From NCBI GenBank assembly GCA_018907035.1, contig JACCIC010000002.1, forward strand, positions 6,815,001-6,879,000: a stretch of DNA of 64,000 nucleotides, read 5' to 3'. Position 1 is the first letter of the stretch; every line of letters begins with the position of its first letter. Position numbers and translations under genes: made by a program. This DNA comes from Sycobia sp. Sy_11 (Eukaryota; Arthropoda; Insecta; Hymenoptera; Epichrysomallidae). The notes beneath the pieces are model-generated. The model did no database searches. It worked only from the letters and a program-made list of their open reading frames with translations, and was not told the origin of the DNA. Shown here in pieces: positions 50,872-61,400 of the stretch.

Positions 50872-50985
50872 AGCACTTTTGAAAAATTTCGTCTACTAGA
50901 TTTTCTATTCATTTCAATACTTTTAAATAATAAAACCGTATTATTGCAGAACGAAGTTCTATGTCAACAGTTACCACCGGATTGT

Positions 50986-51040
50986 CATTTAATATTATCG
51001 AAACTATTTAGATTGCCTGCTTGTTTTAAATGTATTTAGG
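50986..51040 (-). promoter_or_regulatory. Upstream block of pseudogene copy 4
   Basis: The minus strand reads CCTAAATACATTTAAAACA and ends GTTTCGATAATATTAAATG. It is close to the gene 2 block, with a weakened TATA-like end. Confidence 0.55.
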
Positions 51041-51481
51041 ACAATACGTTCAAATAATATATTCTCTATAATACTTATCAGTTAGCATTTGAATTAGTTT
51101 CCGAAGAGAATATTTCATATAAGAACTTTTCATTATTATTGGAAAATTATTTAACAGTTCTTAAAGTCACTTCGCATGATTCTAAGTCTCTTTGACCAAG
51201 ACTCATTCACACTCGCTTATTATTATTTTTTCTACCAACAATCACGGTGAATATCATAAAATTTTTTTGTTTTATAGAAACTTCCAGTTAATTAAAACAG
51301 TTTAAGAAGAACTGGAACGTAAATGATATTTCAGATAATTCAAATGAAAAGCAATACATCATTTGAAAAGAATAAAATTAGCAATAATAAAATAATAAAT
51401 ACTTAAGTTTCCTGATAAAGCGGTTGCCCCGGATTCACACTCACACAATTTCCACATGTCATTCGAAAAGGTGTTTACACA

Positions 51482-51536
<55 letters not shown>

Positions 51537-52731
51537 ATCGCAATACATCAACAATTTTTTAGACACTATTTACTATATTTATTTGAAACCTAGGTAGTGA
51601 CATTTGAATGTTTATAATAGGAAACGAAGAAGGAGTGTGCGAGTGTGACCATTGCGATAGTGACCTATGCGCCCTTTCCATATTAGCCTTAAACCAATAC
51701 CTGAGCAATAGTTTTCTGCAGATGTAAGATGAGTTGTTCAATTTTGGTTTGCGGCCGGGAGAAATTCGGAAGAAGAACAGTCAATGTTCATCGAGAGCTC
51801 GAGCGAAAAGGTCTTACGAACTGACAAGGAGATTTTTTTATTTAAAGAAGATTAATTCGTAATGTGATTTTCAATAAATCTGTCAACCTTCTCTTTGTTT
51901 TTATTTTGCGCTATTTCTGTTTTTTCTACTGTTACATACGTTAACACAAATAATATATATATTTTAATTCATCAAGATCACTGAAACTATAGTTCTGCTT
52001 CTAGTCGTTAGAGGATGACATTTTTGCATCGTGATCCAGTCAACTCCAGATAATAAGTATTAACTAAGATCGTATCATCATCTTCAGTATTTAATTAATA
52101 CTTGTTGGCATAAAATCTTGCATCAAAAATGAAAAATATGATGTTGGTATCTTGTATGGATGGCTTTAACAATATCATTGATCATTCATAACACCATAAT
52201 CAGCGAGAACGAAGTTTGTTTTTCTTAATTTCAATTATTCACAATGTATTTAATATAACAAATTAAACATACTAATACCCAAGAAACTTTAACTAATTTA
52301 GCCACATTATTTAACAAACAAGGGACTTCTGAAAAATAGCTTAGATTCAAAACAATTATTTAAACAGTTTGCTCATTGAAAATCAAGAGAAATTAATTTC
52401 TTTACCTAAGGTTCAAAAGACGCACATATTTTAAATCAGAAACAATCTATTTAGAATATATTAATCACCAGCTGAATTTTATATGGATTTCTACCAGAGT
52501 GAATTCTATATAAAATCTATTCAAAATATTTTCATTTGATCTCGAAATTTTATTTCATTCTGTCTCGTAACTAATCGAAATATGAAGTAGAATTAGTACA
52601 TGGAAAATTAAAATGTAGAGAATACATTTAATCCAAACAAAAGGTAATTTCAATCAAGAACGTACAAATTTTCTTATTTTGAATAAATAATTGTATTCTA
52701 TTCTTTTAAATATATATTTAAAATAAGCACT
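51041..52731. other. Duplicated flank, then gene-free AT-rich stretch
   Basis: Similarity to the gene 2 upstream flank continues to about 51420 (matching up to about 36935). Beyond that I see only AT-rich DNA and the TA microsatellite. Confidence 0.55.
51485..51534. repeat. (TA)n microsatellite
   Basis: Uninterrupted TA run. Confidence 0.95.
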
Positions 52732-52735
52732 GTAA

Positions 52736-53097
52736 CCATTAGAGTGCCGGGGTTTTAGATATTTTCAATGTGTATTGTTTGTATGAAAAAGTGATCATAG
52801 GTCCCCAATTTTAACCCAAACTGAGACTAAATGTTTGCGAGTCGGAGCATGACGCATATGTGCGCCATGCCGGTCCAGGACGGTAATGTCCATATTAAAT
52901 TTTTCATAATTGAAAAAAACTATTCTATACGCATCGAAAAGTATATATATATATTTGGGTCGCTGATTACAAAATTGAAAAATTCGAACTGTTTGATGAA
53001 CAAAATATGATAAATCCTTCTTTCAAAGACTGCAAGTACTCGCTTTCAGTACTACCCAGGATCAACGACGTGGGCATGGCAAATATCTGATCCTATG

Positions 53098-53137
<40 letters not shown>

Positions 53138-53228
53138 CCATCATTCTTAATCTTTATTCGGTACAAATAGGTGTTTTACAATGGTTTATTTTTTGACGCA
53201 TTTATACGTTATACCGGCACTCTAACGG
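52736..53228. mobile_element. TTAA-flanked MITE (piggyBac-like ends)
   Basis: The left end CCATTAGAGTGCCGGGG and the reverse complement of the right end, CCGTTAGAGTGCCGGTA, match at 14 of the first 15 bases. The right end abuts TTAA (53229-53232) and the left end abuts GTAA, probably a mutated TTAA. TTAA target duplication with ends starting CC is the piggyBac pattern. At 493 bp and without a coding frame it is nonautonomous. A TG microsatellite lies inside. Confidence 0.78.
53098..53135. repeat. (TG)n microsatellite
   Basis: Perfect TG run within the TTAA-flanked MITE. Confidence 0.95.
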
Positions 53229-53935
53229 TTAATAATTTATATTATTTTCGAGTTTTTCAGATTTTTACATTATTTTATTTAGTATATTATATTAATGTTC
53301 TAAGATTTTTTTTGTTTTCGTACGTTTCTATAGAATGGCAATAAATTCATAAAAATATATACATAATAATTCGACTGTACACAAAGCGCGGAACATGGAA
53401 TATTTTTTTCGAACCTAGCAAGAAAGTCTGAACCGATCCCTATGTAATCAAGAAGGAAGAACATTTAAGCAGATGCAAAATAGAAATTTTTATCTTTTGC
53501 TTACCTTTCCAATATATTTGAAGAAAGTTAAGTAAATCTAACTAGATTTAATAGAGTAATACATAGAATATTATGGAAATAAAATAATTACAGGGAAATA
53601 GTACACGGATCTAGCAAGTTATTATGTATGTGAGAACATCAGCGGTATGACTAACTAAAATCTAACTTGTACTGGGGATAATCGAGGATATTTCTACACG
53701 AGGAGTAGCTCCAAAATGAGTCCTGCTAAATTTTAGTTCGAAACGCTCTCCCATTCTCAAGATATAATACTTTTAGTTAATTTTAAATTTGCATATATTC
53801 TTCTACCTAAATGGAAGATATTATCGAGTCAATGGAACTCTTAATATAAATCTATAATTTAAGCGCTGAATTCGTTGAAAAAATAGAAATTCAAGCAAAA
53901 ATCGTAATGAATTTAAATTCACAAATATTTTTTTT
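53229..53935. other. Gene-free AT-rich stretch
   Basis: No gene recognised between the MITE and the Penelope-like fragment. Confidence 0.5.
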
Positions 53936-53939
53936 ATTA

Positions 53940-54470
53940 TTTAGAAAAATTAGAAAGTATTGCTTTGTCAAAATTATTTTTGGAACCAATGATATTTAAG
54001 GGATATGTTGATGATATCTTTACAATGGTTCCAGAAGTTTTTGTGGATGAATTGGCGGATGTTTTTAATTCTGTACATGACAGAATTAGATTTACAAGGG
54101 TGATTGAAGTCAACAATCAGTTGAGTTTTATGGACATTAATGTCATTAAATGTAGTAATAATAAAGTGAAGCTTAATCGGTATAGAAAACCTACTTGGTC
54201 AGGTAAGTTTTGAAACTTTAATTCACACCACCAATTCGAAAACAAAATTAGAGCACTGAAAGGTGTCATTGACAGAGCAATACAATTGTCACATAAAGAT
54301 TTTAGACAAAATAATTTACAGATAGTAAGAGAAACTTTCATTAATAATGGATATCCAAATGAATTTATTAATAAGCAAATTGCTGATAGATTGTTTTACA
54401 TTTATAATACCGAAAATAGACATAATGCACGAGTTGATGTTAACAGAGGCAAAATTTAATATTGATTCTG
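53940..54470 (+). pseudogene. Penelope-like element, reverse transcriptase fragment
   Basis: The plus strand encodes FKGYVDDIFTMVPE, with the catalytic YVDD of reverse transcriptase. It continues with RIRFTRVIEVNNQLSFMDI and NRYRKPTWSGKF, a combination typical of Penelope-like elements. A TGA-created stop follows WSGKF. The same frame then continues as an SHHQFENKIRALKGVIDRAI-like stretch and an INNGYPNEF-like stretch, so one stop separates otherwise good coding sequence. The 5' RT region and any GIY-YIG endonuclease are absent. It lies just downstream of gene 5, in the opposite orientation. Confidence 0.8.
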
Positions 54471-54559
54471 ATATTTCAATTTTAGAAATTTTATTTAATG
54501 AGAATTGAAGTTAATATTATAAGTAGTTCAAATAAGAAACACAATAAAAGAAACTAATT

Positions 54560-54565
54560 TTTATT
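54560..54565 (-). terminator. Candidate polyadenylation signal of gene 5
   Basis: AATAAA on the minus strand about 150 bases past the gene 5 stop codon. Confidence 0.35.
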
Positions 54566-54712
54566 TCAATAATACAATGGCAACGAGGCCGATGATATAT
54601 CTTGTAACTTTTTCTGTTTTAGAAGAACATTCAGTATTAAATAGTTTCAATATATTCGTTTGGATGCATGTATATGTGCTAGTGTATAAAAAAATTTTAC
54701 TTTCTTATGTTA

Positions 54713-55397
54713 TTATTTTGTAGACCAGATATCAATCTTGAACTTGATTTTTAAGCATCTCTCCGATTTAAATCTCAAGGTAACGGAATCATGTCCTACA
54801 CCGCCTTCAGTAATACCAACGCTTGCGCCGTTTGGACCTTTATTTAATTGAATGACCTCAATTCGAGTGATTATTCCATCTAAAGGAAAACCCCTGTACC
54901 TGACATCTTTTTTGAAAAAGAAACTTCCGTCTCTAATTATTGTGTCAACAGGGTGAGCATCACCATCATTCTTGGCTCCAAGTTCAATTCCTTTTTTGGT
55001 GAGTGGGTGTACATAGTTAATTACTTTGTGCTCTTTAAAACTGAGAATCTTGACCAATTTTTGTGAAATAGCGCCGCATGTTTTTTTGCCTTTCATTGAC
55101 ATTGCTCCTAATTTCGAGGCCAGTTTTTTACTAGGACTAGAACTAGAACTAGAACTAGCAGTGCTTTTTGCTCCAAATGTGACTTCTGCTTCACATGGCC
55201 CTTCCGCTTTTGGCTCAGGTGCTGGTGGTGCTGGAGGTACATAATCTTTGTCCATCTCATAAGGTTCGTCATTAAATTGAATATGTGCATCTGGATCGTA
55301 TTCTTCTTCTTCTTCTTCTTCTTCATCTTCATTTTCACCAGAGTCATTCCCGAGAACTCGCTTACGAAGACCACGTGGTGGACGATTCAACCTCATA
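54713..55397 (-). CDS. Gene 5 exon 2: poly-acidic/serine linker plus second MBF2-like domain
   Basis: The exon opens after TTCGTTAG|T (55397), phase 2, and ends at a TAA at 54715-54713; it codes for about 228 residues. The order is a basic start (RPPRGLRKRVLG), a run of Glu (NEDEEEEEEEEYD), a Pro/Ala segment (PPAPPAPEPK), a Ser run, and a basic middle. The MBF2-like domain follows: IITRIEVIQLNKGPNGASVG, EGGVGHDSVTLRFKSERC and IKFKIDIW. Domain residues match the other second domains, while the linker is unique. The ATG just inside the exon is probably internal, not the start, because the signal peptide is on exon 1. Confidence 0.88.
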
Positions 55398-55937
55398 CTA
55401 ACGAAAAAAATATGTAAAAATTAAATCAGTACTGCTAACTACATAACTAAGAATCTAAGAATTTCGTTTTGAAAATAGTTTTTACTTGATTATAATTAAT
55501 AATAATGTAGTTGTATTATTATTTTCACAGTGAACTAGGAATGAGAATTGTCACGATACAGACAGTCTACTATAATTAACTCTGAAACTAAGCCAAATTG
55601 TTTTATATAAGAAATCGGGTGTGACTAGAGAATTTTCAAGTCTCTAAGTAATCGAAATTGATTCAAGCGTCTTCAGCAACCAGGTTCTGAATTTTTTTTA
55701 CCGTTCCGAATATTTGTGCATTAGATATTTATTTCATATCGCGTACAAGAGTTTTTTTGTCTAAACTTCATCACGGTAATAATATTTACAAGTTATTTTG
55801 CCTGGTTTAGACGATTTGAATGATAGGCATAAAAATTATAGTCAACTCATCTCAATATAAGAATCAAAGACCATTTTAAAAATAAAGAAAAATAAGTGTC
55901 GAATTTTTCGATCTTTATATCTCATATATTCAAATAA

Positions 55938-56470
55938 TAATTAATAAATATTTTTATTACCCTTACAGTCTTTATACAAGAATATACAATAGTAATATAA
56001 TGACAGTCAGACTGTCATTGTTTATTATCAACCCAGAATTGCAAATGAAAATAACTACTAAAAATTACTGAAAAACTAAAATAAATTAAAATTGTTAAAA
56101 TAAAAATGAAATCATATACATTCTATGTTGGTTAAGTACAACCTGACTGTCCCCACTACCTTAAATTTAAATTTACCTTTAATATCCGAAGTTTCAAATC
56201 GCTTCGATGCATCTTCAAAGATTAAGCTTTAGTTTCGAAAAAAATTTAAATTTAAGGTGGTAGTGGGTTACTCAGATTATTTTTCATGCACAAACAATAT
56301 AGATTATTTTAATTTACTTTTTAATTTGTAATTTAACTTTTATTTTATTTTTTAATAGTAATTTCCTTTTCAGATTCTCTGGGGGTGATTATAAATAAGG
56401 ACAGTTCGACTGGCCCTATATTAATATAGTATATTATTGTATAAAGACTGTTTTATTATTATTTATTATA
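55938..56470. mobile_element. MITE with long terminal inverted repeats, copy 2
   Basis: This shares with copy 1 (27015-27503) the TTAATAAATATTTTTAT...ACAGTCTTTATAC end, the AATGACAGTCAGACTGTC-type subterminal block and the central TTAAATTTAAATTTACCTTT palindrome. The right end (GTATAAAGACTGT) is the inverse of the left. No coding capacity. Confidence 0.8.
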
Positions 56471-56814
56471 TTATTGAATAAGGCCTATATATAGTTGATT
56501 TTTTACTGATTACGGAAAGGCTCTATTTACGAAACGAGAGGTTTGCGATCCGAGGCGAAGCCGAGAATTTTAACGAGATTTGTAAAGAAGCGTTTTCGTA
56601 CTAGATAAGAACTATATTTTTCTCATGAGAACCGAAATAAAGCAGCGTAGGTGCGATGATTAATGAGGAAAAAATATTTATTAATATAGTTTACATTATT
56701 GGACATAAGTACAATTTATAAGCATAAGAGCATGTAGTTAGGTTATGAGCATCTTAAGAATCTATAGTACAGCATATGTTCAGTACACGATTATTATTGC
56801 AACGCAGTCGATAC

Positions 56815-57656
56815 ACGTTGACAAAATCAAAGAATTGGTTCTGCAAAATCATTGATTGACTACTAGAGCGCTTGCTGATATTGTTCGAATTTCAAATGAG
56901 TCAATCAACATTATTTTGAAAGACATTTTGTGACTGAAAAGAGTGAAATCTCAAATGATTCCAAAGACACTCAATTTTGTGAATCGATCCTTTCAAACTA
57001 ACAGAACAATATGGAATGCATAATAATTAGGGATCAGACTTGGATTTACGCTTACGGTCCAGAAACAACCGATCAATCGAGCGAATATAGTGCCAAAGGA
57101 GAGCGGAGACCAAAAAAGTCACGCGAAATTCGCTCAAAAATCAAGGTTATGCTTATTGTGTTCTTCGATTATCGTAGTGCGATGCATTATTAATTCGTTC
57201 CAGCCGGCTAAACGGTTAACAAAGAATATTATTTGAGTATTATGTCTCGTTTGCGTTAAACTATTCGTCTCAAAAGGTCAGGTTTCTAGAAAAACAACTC
57301 TTGGTTTTTGCATCACGATAATGCACCAGCACACACTGCATTGATTTTACGTGAACATTTCACCAAAAATTCAACCAATATCGTTCCGCAACCACCGTAC
57401 TCGCCTGATTTAGCACCGTGTGACTTTTAGATGTTCAGCAAACTCAAACGATCACTTCAGGAACACGGTTTTTGTTCAATTGAAGAAATAAAAGTCGAAT
57501 CGAAAAAGGAACTGATGGCCATTCCGGAATACGACCATAAAAAATTGGTGGCATAGTTACATCCAGGGGGGTTATTTTGAAGAAGATGAATTAGATTTAG
57601 AAAAATAAAGAAAGATTTCAAAAGTTATAAATAAAGTCTTACTCATATTTGTACAC
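56815..57656 (+). pseudogene. Decayed mariner transposase, D34D type
   Basis: Plus-strand translation follows a mariner transposase. It begins with LADIVRISNESINIILKDIL (helix-turn-helix), then VKSQMIPKTLNF, and (I)RDQTWIYAYGPET, where the first catalytic Asp lies. VMLIVFFDYRSAMHY, TVNKEYY and SWFLHHDNAPAHTA follow, and PQPPYSPDLAPCDF completes the set. There are 34 residues between the last two catalytic Asp residues, the mariner signature. Stops interrupt several places, and a segment between the N-terminal part and the first Asp is deleted. This is the best preserved of the three mariners. It lies antisense in the gene 5 intron. Confidence 0.85.
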
Positions 57657-57690
57657 AGTAGAGAAGATAATAATACTTTTGTGTTCTTAC

Positions 57691-58298
57691 TTAGCTGCTC
57701 TGCCGTATACGAGAACATTGTGTTTAACTCCGCCTAGCGGTGTACTCTTGAACTTCATGAGTAATACATTTGTTCCTCTACCGCCCTTAATAATCTGCGC
57801 AGTTGCGGCTGTCCTTGGATCCTTGTTTAATTGGTAGACAATTATTTGAGTTATTATATACTCTGCAGGAATGGTTAAATTTACCACAAAAACAACTTTT
57901 AACCCAAAGAACTTTTTATGTAAATTTCTTAGACGACTGTAGCGAACAGCCAATGATTTAAAATTTATATCCGTGTAACGTCTGCCTCCAACAGTGTAAC
58001 TGTCTGCTCTCGCTACTCCAACTGCATTAGGAGATGGAGCCTCATCATTATCTTCGAGCGGGTGTTCTGGTTTCTTAGGTTCTGATTTTAGAGGTTCTGA
58101 TGCTGAAGAAGCTGACCCAGGATCTATTTCACTAACTTCGGGAGTAACCTCGACCTCGTCTGACGCGGCTGAAACACCGCCGTGAACATGTTCCTCAGTA
58201 TCAGAATCAATGTCATTCTCAGAAGAAGACCCATCAGCGTAAACAATTGCAAGTTGTATCGCAATTAAGAGAAAGATTAATATTTTAAAAGTACCCAT
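57691..58298 (-). CDS. Gene 5 exon 1: signal peptide and first MBF2-like domain
   Basis: The ATG at 58298 opens the signal peptide MGTFKILIFLLIAIQLAIVYA. A Glu/Ser/Pro-rich spacer is followed by an MBF2-like domain in the last 85 residues (IITQIIVYQLNKDPRTA, IIKGGRGTNVLLMKFKS, NVLVYGRAAK). The apparent stop TAA lies in GCTAA|GTAAGAAC, a strong phase-2 donor. Joined with 55397 the coding length is 1293 bases, 430 residues plus stop. The domain is the most diverged first domain among the intact copies. Confidence 0.88.
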
Positions 58299-58375
58299 GG
58301 CACTTTTAAAAGCCCGAATCTAAATTTTCGTTTTTTTTCAATAATTTTGTAGAGCGAAGATAATGGCACAACCTC

Positions 58376-58432
58376 CTTTTATATCAACGAATCTGTTTAC
58401 GTTATATGATTATTTCAAATGTATCCAGGTGA
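58376..58432 (-). promoter_or_regulatory. Conserved upstream block and TATA box of gene 5
   Basis: The minus strand reads CTGGATACATTTGAAATAAT, then AACGTAAACAG and ATTCGTTGATATAAAAGG. The last part is a canonical TATA box (TATAAAAG, 58383-58376) about 80 bases before the ATG. It is the clearest member of the shared promoter block. Confidence 0.75.
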
Positions 58433-61400
58433 GATATAATTACTTCATTTTTTCCATGTGACCTAAATAACACGTACAGCAGGTGTGCCCGATGTTTTTT
58501 TACATCGCAAAGCTTCGATTCCATAGGTGCATGCGCCATTACATTAATTAAATGAGATATAAAACAGGACAGTGCGCTGCACCAATCAACGCGCGGATCC
58601 GGCCACGTCAACAGTGAATTTGGGTATGGAACTGATATAGCAAATCCAAAGATAACTCATAATACAGAGACGTGTTAAAGACTCTGTACTCATAATACAG
58701 AGAGGTTTCGAAGATTATACGATCATGTACGAAAATTTAACTTTTGTCTGCGACGATATTTTTGAACATCTTCCATCATAACTTACAATTTTTCTATACA
58801 GATATCAATTCAAATTCGTTCTATAGATCATGAAATTACAGAAAACTAAATGAAATTAAAATAAAGGATTCTGATTAAAATAAAATTGTTTATAAAACAA
58901 AAGTTGTAGTTTAAATATAAATAAACAAAAACATTCAATTCAACCATATAACTTTAAAAAATTCAAATTAACGTATTTCAAATGACACGAATTTTCAAGG
59001 CTTTTTTAAAGAATATGAACATAGCATAGATATTTGTCATTTACAGCAACAGCGACCCTCTGTCGAGGTAGAGATCAGATTGATTCAGATTGCTTAAGTG
59101 TGTCGATTCGAACATACGCAGAGGATACTTGTAATACTTCTCGAAAAAATCAGCTCATAATAGGTAGAGCCTCCTGGCGTCTTTATGGTAATTTATTTTC
59201 TATTTTATCCATTTACAAGGACAGCCGTTTCCGTAATTCGCTGTCCGCGGCTATTTCGAGAACATAAAGGAAACGATATAAGCACGCGAGGTAGCCAGAA
59301 GGCAGATCGGTGTGTGATGCCGTATTCAAATGCCTTGATTTATTCGAATTTATTTAATTCGAATACAGTACCATAAACACCGTATGGAAATACATATAAA
59401 TGTTTTAAATTGTGCAATGAAATTTAAGACAAATCATTCCAAGTTATTGACTTAATTACCATAATAACGAGAAATACGATTACAAGTTATGGTAGTGCCG
59501 TTTTAAATTTTTAAATTAAAATTTTACGAATGATTAAACTTAAAATTAAATTCAAGGATGGTAAGTAGACGTAAAAAATGACTTTCATCTTATTAGATGA
59601 AAATGAATATTCTCAATTAAATTTAACTATATTTAAATTTAATTTGAAAATTAATTCATTTTGAGTTATAACCAGAAATATATCTACTATCAACGGGATG
59701 ATGTATCTCCAAATAGGTATGTTAACAAAAGCAAAATTTAGTTCTTAAACGAGTTTTAATAGATTTTATTGTGCCTAATAATTTTATTAAGAAATCGTGA
59801 TAAATTTTAAATAGTCTACCTCATTTTCTCAAGAAAATTCTATAGGCAAAAAAGAACGTCCAACGAGTCTAAGAGGACGCCAGCACGTAAAAATAAAAAT
59901 GGCTGACATGAATATACTGATAATGCAATGGCCATAAGGAGAAAACTGATAATTTAATTAAAAAATAGGCGTTTATACTTAAAATATTTATTAAAATATC
60001 GTATTACATTTTATAATCCCATAGCATAATTAAAAAAAAAGCTAAATGTGATTTCATTGTTTTCACTACATTTTAATGAAAAACATTTTGTAATAAAAAA
60101 AGAAATTAAATAAAAATATTTTTTAAATACAATAAAAATAATTGTAATACATGTATTTTACTTAGAAACACTATCATATCAGCGATGAATGACTGTTTTC
60201 ATATCTCATTTAATTCTTAGTATTTTGGTCCAATCTTTACGATTCTTCACAATTTCAATATCAGAAAATAAATTTAATATTAAAATTCTAGAAGCTTCAG
60301 GTTGAGGAATACAATGAAAACTTAGATTAGCAGCAACACTTGTTCTAAAAGTAACGTGCTTTACGTCAGTCTCCCTTAGAAATACTCTTTCGATGATTTC
60401 AAGAAAATTACATCATGTATCTTTTGCAGTCGTCATTCTCATATAAAAACTTTTTATCCCTTATTTTTATTTATTTTGGAAATTTTTACTTTTTGTTGTA
60501 ATAAATTGTGGAGGAACTCTGAAATTTTATTAATTTAAGCAATTCTTTTGCATACTTATTGCACATTCAATTCAGTCATATTTTTGATTTCTGCTTGTCG
60601 CCGCTAGTAGTACATATTATATTTAATTTACTAATTATAAATAGATACAGAGGAAAATTAGCTTATATATACTTTTATACTTATAGAATCTTAATATGTA
60701 TAATAATTAATTAACGATTAATTATAAGTAAAACAGATTCACGAATCGAACAGTCGACAATGATACTTTCCAATTCACATGTAATGTTGAAAATGAATTT
60801 CATATTTAATTTATCAATATTATCATTTGCCAAAAGAAATCTACCGATATTACTATATGAATTCTTTACATAAATATCGAGATCTGAGCACGGCTATCGA
60901 ACAGTCATAGTCAGAAAGTAAAGTTTGTGAATTCAGGTACTGACCAATTGAAAAGTTTTACTTGCGTAAATTTTGAAATAGTATTGAATTTTCAAATTCT
61001 TACAAATGTTAAAAATGTAGAACAAAATTATATGATATACAAATGCCATTCGTTTAAAAGCAGTTTTATCGATCTAAATTATATGTAAATCTATCTGATT
61101 ACGTTATATATCCTGTTACTTTGACAGAGCTCATATTAAAATTTTATAATCGTAGACTTTAAGCTTTTCTAAATGATGAATATTCTACCATTTTCAACTG
61201 TAATTGTTCAATACCGATGCCTAACTTAAAATATCAATGCTTAACTAAATAATTACATATACTTTTGCACTTTGCCGAATAGGTCTTTAAGCTAATATTT
61301 GTTATTCAAAGCCGCTAGAAAATCGAAATGAAATAAACTAAATAGTTTCCATGTCCTTTTGTTAGATATTGCTATAACAATTGATGAGCGCCCCACAGAG

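Larger units (their letters stand above)
55398..57690 (-). other. Gene 5 intron with nested MITE and mariner
   Basis: GT...AG intron of 2293 bp. It holds the second copy of the long-inverted-repeat MITE and a decayed mariner. It starts GTAAGAACAC and ends TTCGTTAG. Confidence 0.8.
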
